DNA from: Paraburkholderia sp. BL23I1N1
GTDB taxonomy: Bacteria; Pseudomonadota; Gammaproteobacteria; Burkholderiales; Burkholderiaceae
Direction of reading: 5' to 3'
NCBI RefSeq assembly: GCF_003610295.1
Contig: NZ_RAPV01000002.1
Coordinates: forward strand, 496,001 to 560,000
Length of the DNA: 64,000 nt
The position numbers were made by a program, and so were the translations under genes. This document shows positions 29,501-36,950 of this stretch, one piece after another. The first letter of the stretch is position 1. Every line of letters begins with the position of its first letter. The notes under the pieces are model-generated. The model had not been told where the DNA came from and ran no database searches. It saw only the letters and a list, made by a program, of their open reading frames with translations.

Positions 29501-29774
29501 CCACCGCGATGCCATTCAGCGAGGTCGACTCGGTGTGTTCGATATCGTTGACCGCCACCGACAGCCCGCGCTCGTAGTTGAGCACGATGCGCTTTTCTAT
29601 TTCGTCGGCCGGCAAGCCGTTGTACGACCAGATTACCGACAGCACCGGAATGTCGATATTTGGGAAAATGTCGGTCGGCGTACGCAGGATTGTCAGCGGA
29701 CCGACGATCAGCAAAAGCAGGGCCAGCACGACGAATGTATAAGGGCGCCGCAGCGCCAGCCGAACGATCCACAT
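26592..29774 (-). CDS. RND efflux permease (AcrB-like superfamily)
   Basis: This 1060-aa proton-driven transporter starts MWIVRLALRRPYTFVVLALLL and has the RND twelve-helix, two-large-loop layout. TM4 carries GILVDDATVAIENI with the paired proton-relay aspartates, and LGRDFFPQVDAGTIALHLR opens the second periplasmic loop. It is the first gene of a permease-adaptor-channel operon with no linked regulator. Gene order and the FPNIDIPV stretch place it with multidrug or solvent-type exporters rather than CusA-type metal pumps. The substrate is unknown. Confidence 0.93.
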   Translation of the reverse strand: MWIVRLALRRPYTFVVLALLLLIVGPLTILRTPTDIFPNIDIPVLSVIWSYNGLPADEIEKRIVLNYERGLSVAVNDIEHTESTSLNGIAVVKIFFQPHANIDEALAEVTALSQAQLRSLPPGINPPFILRYNASTVPILRLALSSASLTEQELYDFGNNFLKTQLATVPGASAPLPYGGKQRQIMVDIDSRRLQERNLSPMDVVNAVTAQNLILPSGTAKIGSTEYSVELNGSPDSLAGLNNIPIKSTANGTVYIRDVAHVRDGFQPQTNIVRVNGQRAALLTINKSGNTSTLEIVDRIKTMMPTLRNLVPASLNIDPVADQSLFVRASVQGVLREALIAACLTGLMILLFLGNWRATLIIAVSIPLSMITSIIALSMLGETINIMTLGGLALAVGILVDDATVAIENISHQLEQGKTLEQAILDGAHQIAIPTLVSTLSICIVFVPMFLLTGVAHYLFIPLAEAVVFAMLASYFFSRTLVPTLAKYLLRYHHTPADLHHAPVQTRNPFMRVHYSFERGFARFRARYRVFLEARVARPGLFVTLFLVCCGASMLLMPFLGRDFFPQVDAGTIALHLRAKTGMRVEETAVVTDRVDTRIRQLIPASELHSLIDNIGLPVSGINLSYSNTGTIGTSDSDVLITLNPDHHPSANYVRTLRRTLTDEFPGVQFAFLPADIVSQTLNFGLPSPIDIQIVGRDVAGNRAFAAQLLNRLRTVPGLADARVQQPADLPRIFIDVDRTRAQQAGFSQRDIASDLLITLSGSQQTTPTFWLNPHNGVSYNVITEAPQYTIDSLQSLANIPLNANGRSNILGSLATMKREAGNAVLTHYNAQTTIDIFGTADGRDLGGVSDDINKIIADAKADLPKSSTLIVRGQVQTMNESFSGLFAGLVFAILLVYLLIVVNFQSWLDPFIIITALPGALAGIVWMLFLTHTTLSIPALTGAIMCIGIATANSILVISFAREQLLEHGDATRAAIDAGFTRFRPVLMTALAMVIGMVPMAVGLGEGGEQNAPLGRAVIGGLTVGTLATLIFVPVVFSMIYRRLAARRQRAAEHVVQKP

Positions 29775-30189
29775 GACTAGTTAGGTCGACGAAAGCCGGC
29801 GCTGCCGGCGCGGCACGAACAGCGGCCATGGCACATACCGCCGTGCTGGGCGGCGGATACGATGGGCGGATCAAGCAGATCGTTCTGGCGGTGCATGATT
29901 TTGATATATCACCCCGGCAGGGTTTATGATGGACTCGTTACGACGCTTTACGCCCAGATCATCGGCCCGGCAAGCTGTAATGGGAATAGGGCGAAACGAC
30001 GGGTGAACAGCCCCGAGTTCGCACTTTCCATGGCCCCGCACATCGGGAACAATGACTCGAACCTCTCACGCGTCTTACGCGCAGCAGATTGGGTGCGTAC
30101 GCAACGTTATTGGCGAAGCGGCGCTTTTATCATCACCTTGACCGGCGCGGAAACCATAAAGCCGGCTATAGGAGAAACGGGGAAACATC
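29775..30189. other. 415-bp divergent intergenic region
   Basis: This separates the RND operon (minus) from the 70-aa gene (plus). The part around 29895-29945 is AT-richer and includes TTTTGATATATC and TTTATGATGG, plausible promoter elements. No palindromic operator or coding frame with support was seen. Confidence 0.4.
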
Positions 30190-30402
30190 ATGCAAATCGG
30201 TTCCATTGTCCGATCGGTGCATATCGCCGTGCCGCAAGGCGCACGCGGGATTGTCATGCGCATTCTCGGCGACATGGCCATGGTGGCCTGGTATGCCGGC
30301 GAGCCCGGTACGTCAGAGCATCTGAACACTGAACCCTTTTTCCTTGAAGATCTGATCGATACGGGCGAGCAGGTACGCCCGGCGAGCGCGCAGGTACATT
30401 GA
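30190..30402 (+). CDS. Conserved-looking 70-aa hypothetical protein
   Basis: The frame MQIGSIVRSVHIAVPQGARG...FFLEDLIDTGEQVRPAS is acidic and balanced in composition, unlike chance frames in this GC-rich DNA. The alternating hydrophobic N-terminal half (IAVPQGARGIVMRIL, MAMVAWYAG) suggests a small beta-barrel such as a KOW/SH3-like fold (inference). AGGAG lies about 15 bases upstream of the ATG. It is followed 100 bp later by srkA on the same strand. Function unknown. Confidence 0.62.
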   Translation: MQIGSIVRSVHIAVPQGARGIVMRILGDMAMVAWYAGEPGTSEHLNTEPFFLEDLIDTGEQVRPASAQVH

Positions 30403-30501
30403 CGCTGGTTTGAGTCCGATTCATGTCGTTGCAGGTGGTAGGCAAGCGCAAGGTGAGCCGGCGCCCTCGTCTTTGACGGCGGCGCGGCGCACAATGCGGA
30501 C

Positions 30502-31530
30502 ATGAACGACGACAACCTCGACCTGCAGGACGGCGCCGATTGCGCTGTTCCTTTCGCCCGGCTCAAGCCGGAAATCGTGCTCGACGCGCTCGACAGCGTG
30601 CTCAGCAGCGTCGGTGTGTACACCGACGGCCGCATGCTGCCGCTCAACAGCTACGAGAACCGCGTGTACCAGGTGGGCGTGGAAGATGGTCCGCCGGTGG
30701 TCGCCAAGTTCTACCGTCCCGAGCGCTGGACCGACGCCGCCATTCTCGAAGAACACGCCTTTGTCGCCGATCTCGCCGCGCGCGAAATTCCGGCGGTGCC
30801 CGCGCGAGTTTTCGAAGGCCGCACGCTGCATACCTTCGACGGTTTCCGTTTCGCGATCTTCGAACGCCGCGGTGGCCGCGCGCCCGATCTGGACCGGCGC
30901 GATACGCTCGAATGGCTCGGGCGTTTTATCGGCCGCATCCATGCGGTTGGGCAAACGCAGAACTACACCGAACGTCCCACGCTCGACATCAATACGTTCG
31001 GCTACGAGCCGCGCGATTTCCTGCTGTCGCATCGTTTCGTGCCTGACGACGTGCGTGCCGCGTGGGAAACCGTGGTGAATCTCGCGCTTGAAGGCGTTGA
31101 ACGCGCGTTCGAGCGTGCCGGCGAGATTCGCATGCTGCGAATGCACGGCGATTGTCATCCGAGCAATGTATTGTGGACCGACGCGGGCCCGCATTTCGTC
31201 GACTTCGACGATAGCCGCATGGGTCCGGCAGTGCAGGATTTGTGGCTGTTGCTGCCGGGCGAGCGTGTCGAGGCTTCACGTGCGCTCGCCGATCTGCTCG
31301 CCGGTTATGAAGACTTCTGCGACTTCGAGCCGCGCGAACTGTATCTCGTCGAGGCATTGCGCACGCTGCGGCTGATTCACTACCAGGCGTGGCTCGCGCG
31401 CCGCTGGGACGACCCGGCATTTCCGGCGGCGTTCCCGTGGTTCAACACGCAGCGCTATTGGGAAGACCGCATCCTCGAGTTGCGCGAGCAGCTCGGCGCG
31501 ATGCACGAAGGGCCGCTCTGGCCGGTTTGA
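30502..31530 (+). CDS. srkA: Stress response kinase SrkA/YihE family
   Basis: The 342-aa protein belongs to the aminoglycoside-phosphotransferase-like kinase fold. Lys69 in PVVAKFYRP is the ATP lysine. HGDCHPSN (215-222) is the catalytic loop with Asp217, and VDFDD (233-237) holds the metal-binding aspartate. YENRVYQV and FPWFNTQRYWEDRI are SrkA-specific. SrkA is a Ser/Thr kinase that protects against envelope and oxidative stress-induced death. The length agrees with E. coli YihE (328 aa). It is convergent with, and 12 bp from, the broken transglutaminase-like gene. Confidence 0.9.
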   Translation: MNDDNLDLQDGADCAVPFARLKPEIVLDALDSVLSSVGVYTDGRMLPLNSYENRVYQVGVEDGPPVVAKFYRPERWTDAAILEEHAFVADLAAREIPAVPARVFEGRTLHTFDGFRFAIFERRGGRAPDLDRRDTLEWLGRFIGRIHAVGQTQNYTERPTLDINTFGYEPRDFLLSHRFVPDDVRAAWETVVNLALEGVERAFERAGEIRMLRMHGDCHPSNVLWTDAGPHFVDFDDSRMGPAVQDLWLLLPGERVEASRALADLLAGYEDFCDFEPRELYLVEALRTLRLIHYQAWLARRWDDPAFPAAFPWFNTQRYWEDRILELREQLGAMHEGPLWPV

Positions 31531-31542
31531 GCGTGTGCGTTT

Positions 31543-33445
31543 CTACGGCGCCTGCGACGCCACGCTCGACGATTCCACCAGCGTCGATTTGACAATCACC
31601 TCGGCGCGCACGTCGCGCCCGATCGCTTCGATCGCGGGACGCATCTGCACGAAGTCGTCGGGCGTGCAGACGTCGCTGTCGAAATGGGTGGCGCCGTCGC
31701 GCGTCATCGTCACCACGTTGCTGAGCGGGTCGAACGCGTACTGCGACTGAAAATCGACGAAGCGGTCCTGGGTTCGTTTCGCCTCCGGCATTTCGAGCAC
31801 GTGGAAATTCGCGGGCAATTCAATGCGCGCGCGTTCATGCAGCTTCAGGTTGTGGCAGATGAACGGCTGCGTGCGCTGCCGTTCGCCGAGCCAGTAGCGG
31901 GTGTCCGCTTCGAAGCCGCCGGCCAGACTCGTAAGTGCCGGAATCGATGCCGCCGCGCCCGGCACCACGAGACTTTCGAACGAGCCTTTCATCGTGATCG
32001 TCAACGGGCCGTCGGTCACGCCGAGGTCGCTGGTGGTCAGCGTGGCGGTGCCGCGCAGGTTGACGCTGCGCAGTTCCGCCTGGATCGAGTCCTCACGTTG
32101 CGCGGGCGTCTGCGTGCGCAACATCGTGCGCGCCTGTTCGGCTGTGGCGCCCGATGCCTCCAGTCGATACGTGAAGCTCGCCGAGCCGTCCGGTTCGACC
32201 TTGATCGACAGGTCGCTGCTGCGCGTCGTCAATTCGGTGGCCGGCGTTTGCGCGAGCACGCCCTGATTCACGAGTACGGTGGGCCGGTTCATATCGGACG
32301 ACGGCAGAAAACCGAATTCGACATTCGACGCCGTCGAGTCGGCGTATTGCTGCAAATCCGGCAGCCACGTGATGGCGTGATTGATGACGCCGTAGCCCGG
32401 CACGCTGGGCAGCGTATAGATCGAGCCGCTGCTGATCAAGGCCGGCTCATTGCGAATGCCGACTGCGTCGAGCAGCGCGCCATATAGCGCGACGTGATCC
32501 TTGCAGTCGCCGTAACGGTTTCGCGAGGATCGCGCTTGCGCTGTGCGGGACCACCGAGCCGCGCCCGACATAGATCGCCACATAGCGGACGTTGCGGCGT
32601 ACCCAGTCGTACAGCGTCCTGGCTTTATCGTGCGGGGTGTGGTCGCGCGCGGTGAGGTTTTGCGCGAGACGCGTGACGGCGGGCTCGCGCACGCTTGGGT
32701 CGGCGCTGGACGACCTGTAGCTCGCGGCGAAAGCGGCGTAGTCCCGAAAGGTCGAGACCATCAGCCGGTCGCCATACGATACGTACGCGATCGAGCCGTG
32801 CTCGAGCCGGCTGAAATGCGCCTTGTCGTAATGATATTCGTAGCGGGTGCGGCCGTCGCGCGTGACCGGTTGCAGCGTGGTGAAGCCGCGCGCATCGGCA
32901 TAAAGCGGTTTGTCCGCGGGCAGGTCGTAGATGAGGTGAAAGTTGTGGGTCGGCGCGAGATCGGGCGGCGTGAAGTCGCTGAACTCGCCGGGCACGATCG
33001 GCTGCTTTTGCGTCTTGCGATAGGTGAGGTGCACGCGCGCGCCGGGCTCGACCGCGGGGAACACGATCACCTTTTCCTGGATGTCCTGGAACATCGGCGC
33101 GTCGAACGAGCGGGCTTCCTGCACGTCGCGGATCTGATCGGGCTGCACGTCGTGACGCACGCCGTCGGCGGTGATGGTGTACGCCTCGAGGATCTGCACG
33201 TCCGCCATATTGCGGTTGAACCAGACGTATTGCTGCGCCACCCGCGCGACGCCTGCTTCGTTGTTCACGCGCAGCGTCATTGAATCGAGCTTCGAGAAGG
33301 AGCCGTCGGCGTTGACGGTGAAGGTTTGCGTTTCGCCTTCGTTGGTATAGGGATCGTCCAGTTTGGCGGCGATACTCGCGCTCGCGGCGTGGGTGCACGC
33401 AAGCCAGCCGAGAGAAGCAAGACAGACCCAGGAGGCGAGGCGCAT
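31543..33445 (-). pseudogene. DUF3857/transglutaminase-like protein broken by a one-base frameshift
   Basis: Translation from ATG 33445 gives a signal peptide (ASWVCLASLGWLACTHAASA), a DUF3857 beta-domain, and the start of a transglutaminase core (RRNVRYVAIYVGRGSVVPHS, SAILA). There the frame leaves into Arg-rich nonsense. The frame one base over resumes as NRYGDCKDHVALYGALLDAV, containing the catalytic Cys, and runs 300 more residues of a normal C-terminal domain to 31543. Dropping one A from AAA (32519-32521, TTT on plus) restores SAILANRYGDCKDH, the usual family wording. It is either a recent pseudogene or a sequencing error; both halves keep good coding character. Confidence 0.85.
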
Positions 33446-33776
33446 GGCAGTCAGGTATCCGGAACGGCAACGTTGACGGGATCGCCAGCTAGAGTCGGAT
33501 TGCGCCGCCTGGATGTCAAGCGGATACCGCGTGTTGCGATTGAGCAAATGTCCTAATTGTGTAATGATATCCATTCTCAATTGAAAGGCGCCGGCAGCTT
33601 TTCGTCGCATGTCTCCTCCTCTGTGACTGCCAGCCAGCCTCTCAGCCGGACGGCCTGCACCGCAAGCCGGGTTTGTCCGGCCCTTCCTTTCGAACTTTCC
33701 TTTGTTGCTGATGTGAGCGAGCGCTTTGTCGTTGCCTGTCGGCTGGGGTTTAACTTGCTGCGCCTGGAGCCTGGAT
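33446..33776. other. 331-bp divergent region with a Fur-box-like site
   Basis: The region separates the minus-strand DUF3857 gene from the plus-strand PepSY gene. Apart from the Fur-like site at 33560-33578 I see no other feature. The plus-strand leader after it would be about 190 nt and contains pyrimidine-rich stretches. Short frames here overlap the operator and are unlikely to be genes. Confidence 0.5.
33560..33578. promoter_or_regulatory. Fur-box-like operator
   Basis: TGTAATGATATCCATTCTC matches 14 of 19 positions of the Fur consensus GATAATGATAATCATTATC, including the central AATGATA and CATT blocks. It lies 200 bp upstream of a PepSY membrane protein, a class often under iron control, and could also overlap the promoter of the divergent DUF3857 gene. 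Confidence 0.55.
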
Positions 33777-34517
33777 GTGAACGCACCTGATTCGATCGAT
33801 ATGAAACCTGCTGCTGGTGGCGGCACGCACTACACCGCTCATACGCCGGAGCGCGGTCATCATCTGATGGACGATGCCGAGCAGGCGGCGCGGCGCCGGC
33901 GTTCGCGGCGGGCGAATTTCATCAAGTGGTTGCGCAAGGTGCACGGCTGGGTCGGTTTGTGGGGCGCGGTGTTGGGGCTGATGTTCGGCGCGACCGGTTT
34001 TCTGCTGAACCATCGGGGCGGGCCGTTGAAGGTGTCGTCTGGTGAGCCGCAGGTTGAAGAGATGCAGATACCTGTGCCTGAGAAAAAGCTGGGTTCGCCG
34101 ATGGAGATGGCGAAGTGGCTCAAGGGCGAGTTGAAGATTGACGGCAAGCCGGGGAGGGTGAAACGTGAACCGGCGCATCCGGTGGCGTGGGGCGATCGCA
34201 GCACGATGCAGCCGGAGTTCTGGCAGGTCGGGATTGTTGGGCCTGGTCAGAATGTGCAGGCTGAGTATTGGGTTGGGAATGGGTTTGTTGCGGTGAAACG
34301 CACGCAGAACTCGTTTCTCACGACGATGAATAATTTGCATCGCGGTGTGGGGTTGAGTGTTGGGTGGGTTTTGTTGATCGATACGATCGCGGGGGGGATG
34401 GTTTTGTTGTCGTTGACGGGGGTTTTGCTTTGGACTGAGTTGAATAAGCGGCGTGTAGTGGGGGTGGTTTTGGTTGGGGGGGCGGTTGTTGCTGCTGTGG
34501 TTTGTGGTTTGATGTGA
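33777..34517 (+). CDS. PepSY-associated transmembrane protein
   Basis: From GTG 33777 (ribosome site CTGGAG) the protein is 246 aa; ATG 33801 is an alternative. After a basic cytoplasmic head comes helix 1 (GLWGAVLGLMFGATGFLLNH), preceded by RKVHGWVG. A periplasmic PepSY-like part (WQVGIVGPGQNVQAEYWVG) follows, then LHRGVGLSVGWVLLIDTIAG and two more helices. Such proteins accompany siderophore or iron-reduction systems, which fits the Fur-like box. The last third of the gene is strikingly poor in C and A on the coding strand. Bases 34441-34500 contain 50 G+T of 60, part of the composition cone around the repeat element. Confidence 0.78.
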   Translation: MNAPDSIDMKPAAGGGTHYTAHTPERGHHLMDDAEQAARRRRSRRANFIKWLRKVHGWVGLWGAVLGLMFGATGFLLNHRGGPLKVSSGEPQVEEMQIPVPEKKLGSPMEMAKWLKGELKIDGKPGRVKREPAHPVAWGDRSTMQPEFWQVGIVGPGQNVQAEYWVGNGFVAVKRTQNSFLTTMNNLHRGVGLSVGWVLLIDTIAGGMVLLSLTGVLLWTELNKRRVVGVVLVGGAVVAAVVCGLM

Positions 34518-34558
34518 TTGGTTTTTTTTGCCTGTGCGGCGCTTGTTTGTTTGCCTGC

Positions 34559-35311
34559 GGCGTTGGCCATTCCTTGTTTTGTTAGTGGTCTATTAGCGTC
34601 GCCCCTGTGCGGGGCGGCACTCACTTCTCTTTGCCGGCCGCAAAGAGAAGCAAGAGAAAGCGGCTCAAACCGCTAATTCTTAAGCGGGTCCCTCGCGCAG
34701 CCACGGTAGTGGTGCATCTGGAATCTGTGTTCTCGCACATTCCGCGCGAGTGACAAGGCCGTCATACTTCCGGCGGCGCTGCGCGCGCCGACGCGTATTT
34801 CATAGAACCATCTGGTCGGTTTTGCGGCGAGCTTCATTCGACGCCGCGATTCGCCGTTGCATCACCAACGTTTTTCGAATGGGCGGCGCTTCATTCGAAG
34901 TGCGAATCCACACCCGCATGCTTTGCCAAGGTTTGTCGCCGCCCGGAGCGCCCGGTGGCACGTCCCAAAACAGATGTATTTTTTGGCGCCACGCCACGCC
35001 ACGCCACGCCGAGGCGAAGCCGATTGCCCCCACCAAGCGCAAACGAAGCCCATGGTTTCCCATGCAGCCCCATCCGCGACGCACGCAGTGCGGAGTGGGA
35101 GCTGATGAGCCCTTAGTCACTAACGGTGAGTGTGCGGGGGCACGGATTCCAGATGCACCACTACCGTGGCTGCGCGGGGGACCCGCTTGAGAATTAGCGG
35201 TTTGAGCCGCTTTCTCTTGCTTCTCTTTGCGGCCGGCAAAGAGAAGTGAGTGCCGCCCCGCACAGGGGCAACGCTAATAGACCACTAACAAAACAAGGAA
35301 AGGCCAACGCC
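34559..35311. repeat. Long palindromic intergenic element, copy 1
   Basis: Terminal inverted repeats of about 196 bp (34559-34754 and 35116-35311) are nearly identical to each other and to those of copy 2 (43241-44042). Each arm contains three serial hairpins. In the left arm these are GCCCC-TGTGC-GGGGC (34601-34615), a perfect 11-bp stem CTTCTCTTTGC/GCAAAGAGAAG (34624-34650) and AGCGG-CTCAAA-CCGCT (34659-34674). The 361-bp core has an ACGCC tandem run near 34986-35010. No transposase or recognised gene is inside. Outside, a TTTTTTTGCC-YGYGCGGCGC motif extends the symmetry on both sides. It lies between convergent PepSY and xdhC genes. Confidence 0.88.
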
Positions 35312-35355
35312 ATAAAAAACACAGACAACAAGCGCCGCGCAGGCAAAAAAAGCGA

Positions 35356-36378
35356 CTAGACACTACAAGCAGTGCCCCCAGAAGCCGCAACTTCCCGCGC
35401 AGCCTTAGCCCCCTCAACCTGCAATAAAGTCGGCAACGAAACCCCATTCTTAGCCGCAGTCACCTCAGCAAGAATAGAAACAGCAATTTCAGGCGGCGTC
35501 CGGCTGCCAATATAAATCCCGACCGGCCCATGCAGCCGGGCCAACTCCGCATCATTCAGATCGAACTCCTTCAACCGCTCGCGCCGCGCCTGATTATTCC
35601 TTCTCGACCCCAAAGCACCCACATAAAACGCCGGCGTCTTCAACGCCTCCATCAAAGCAAGATCATCCAGCTTAGGATCATGCGTCAGCGCAATCACCGC
35701 GCACCGTTCATCAAGTTTCATCTCGATCACCGTATCGTCCGGCATCGTCCGCACAATCTTCGTGCCGGGAATGCTCCACTCCTCGGTGTATTCCTCGCGC
35801 GGATCGCAAACAGTCACCTGATAATCGAGCCCGACCGCGATATGGCACAGATAGCGCGACAACTGCCCCGCACCGATCACCAGCATCCGGTAACGCGGGC
35901 CGTGAATCGTCGACAGACGCTCGCCGTCGAAATGCACGCCGTCCGTGGCCTGCGCCACATTGAGCCGCACCGCGCCCGTCACCATGTCGACTTCGCGCGC
36001 GATCAGACGGCCGTCCTCCACCGCATGGCACAGCTCGGCAATGCCGCTTTGTGGCGTCAAAGGCTCCAGCACCAGCTGGATCGTGCCGCCGCATGGCAGG
36101 CCGAAGCGATGCGCTTCTTCCGCCGTGATGCCGTACTTCACCGCCTCCGGACGCGTCTGTTCAATTCCCCTTTGCCGCACGCGGTCGATCAGGTCATCTT
36201 CGATGCAGCCGCCCGATACCGACCCCACCACGAGTCCGTCGTCACGCACCGCGAGCATCGCGCCCTCGGGACGCGGCGACGAGCCCCACGTCTTCACCAC
36301 CGTCACCAGTAGCGCGCGATGTCCCTCCGCCAGCCAACGTGCGCTGGACTTCAGAACTTCGAGATCCACGCTTTCCAT
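35356..36378 (-). CDS. XdhC/CoxI family molybdenum-cofactor maturation factor
   Basis: The 340-aa protein has an N-terminal XdhC_CoxI domain (LLVTVVKTWGSSPRPEGAML, GSVSGGCIEDDLI, FGLPCGGTIQLVLEPL) and a C-terminal Rossmann domain (MLVIGAGQLSRYL, YVGALGSRRNNQARRERL). XdhC proteins bind and sulfurate molybdenum cofactor before its insertion into xanthine-dehydrogenase-family enzymes. It is the last gene of the cox-like operon and overlaps coxG by 28 bp. Its 3' third has unusual codon use: on the plus strand A+C reaches 42 of 60 bases at 35341-35400, part of the cone next to repeat copy 1. Confidence 0.9.
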   Translation of the reverse strand: MESVDLEVLKSSARWLAEGHRALLVTVVKTWGSSPRPEGAMLAVRDDGLVVGSVSGGCIEDDLIDRVRQRGIEQTRPEAVKYGITAEEAHRFGLPCGGTIQLVLEPLTPQSGIAELCHAVEDGRLIAREVDMVTGAVRLNVAQATDGVHFDGERLSTIHGPRYRMLVIGAGQLSRYLCHIAVGLDYQVTVCDPREEYTEEWSIPGTKIVRTMPDDTVIEMKLDERCAVIALTHDPKLDDLALMEALKTPAFYVGALGSRRNNQARRERLKEFDLNDAELARLHGPVGIYIGSRTPPEIAVSILAEVTAAKNGVSLPTLLQVEGAKAAREVAASGGTACSV

Positions 36379-36950
36379 GATTTCTTCCTTTTTGTGCCGT
36401 CACCGCCGGACTCCGTGTCCGCAGCCTCATTCGATTCCGTATTGTGCGCCGCCTCGTCAGTGGCTGCAGTGACCCCCCCGTCATCCGGGGCCGCTGTGCC
36501 GTTAGTGCCGCCGCCGACCTGCGCGCCGAAGCGCTTGAAAAATTCGCCCGCGATTTTACGCGCCGCGCCGTCGACCAGCCGCGAACCGATCTGCGCGAGC
36601 TTGCCGCCGACCTGTGCCGTCGCCGTGTACGTGAGCCTGGTCGCGGCGTCGCCCTCGGGTTCGAGCGTGACGCGCGTATTGCCCTTGCCGAAGCCCGCCG
36701 CGCCACCCTGGCCTTCGAAAACGATCGTGTAAGCGTTCGGCGCCTCGATGTCGGTCAACTCCATACGCCCTTTGAAGCGTGCCTTCACGGGGCCGACGGA
36801 CGCGCTCAACACCACCGCGTACGCGTTTTCGCCATCGGGGTCGATGCTCTCGCAGCCGGGAATGCACGCGCGCAGGATCTCGGTATCGTTCAGCGCATCC
36901 CAGGCGCGCTGCTGGGAAACCGGCAGCGTATGGGTTTCACTCAATTCCAT
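36351..36950 (-). CDS. coxG: CoxG-like SRPBCC protein
   Basis: The 199-aa protein starts MELSETHTLPVSQQRAWDAL and reaches LRACIPGCESID, the CoxG signature. A START/SRPBCC beta-sheet follows (YAVVLSASVGPVKARFKGRM, TRLTYTATAQVGGKLAQIGSR). A Gly/Ala/Thr-rich linker and a basic end, KRKKSWKAWISKF, could bind the membrane. CoxG is thought to recruit CO-dehydrogenase-type enzymes to the membrane. It overlaps coxE by 10 bp and xdhC by 28 bp, so it is an internal operon gene. Confidence 0.87.
   Translation of the reverse strand: MELSETHTLPVSQQRAWDALNDTEILRACIPGCESIDPDGENAYAVVLSASVGPVKARFKGRMELTDIEAPNAYTIVFEGQGGAAGFGKGNTRVTLEPEGDAATRLTYTATAQVGGKLAQIGSRLVDGAARKIAGEFFKRFGAQVGGGTNGTAAPDDGGVTAATDEAAHNTESNEAADTESGGDGTKRKKSWKAWISKF

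Noticed and set aside
32519..32521. Programmed +1 frameshift in the DUF3857 gene
   Set aside because: There is no slippery heptamer, stop codon in the shift frame at the site, or stimulatory stem, and the family is not known to use recoding. A plain indel is simpler.
34559..35311. Insertion sequence or integron-type element with a gene
   Set aside because: No transposase or integrase motif (DDE, HUH or tyrosine) is found in any frame, and I see no target-site duplication. It is better called a non-autonomous palindromic repeat.
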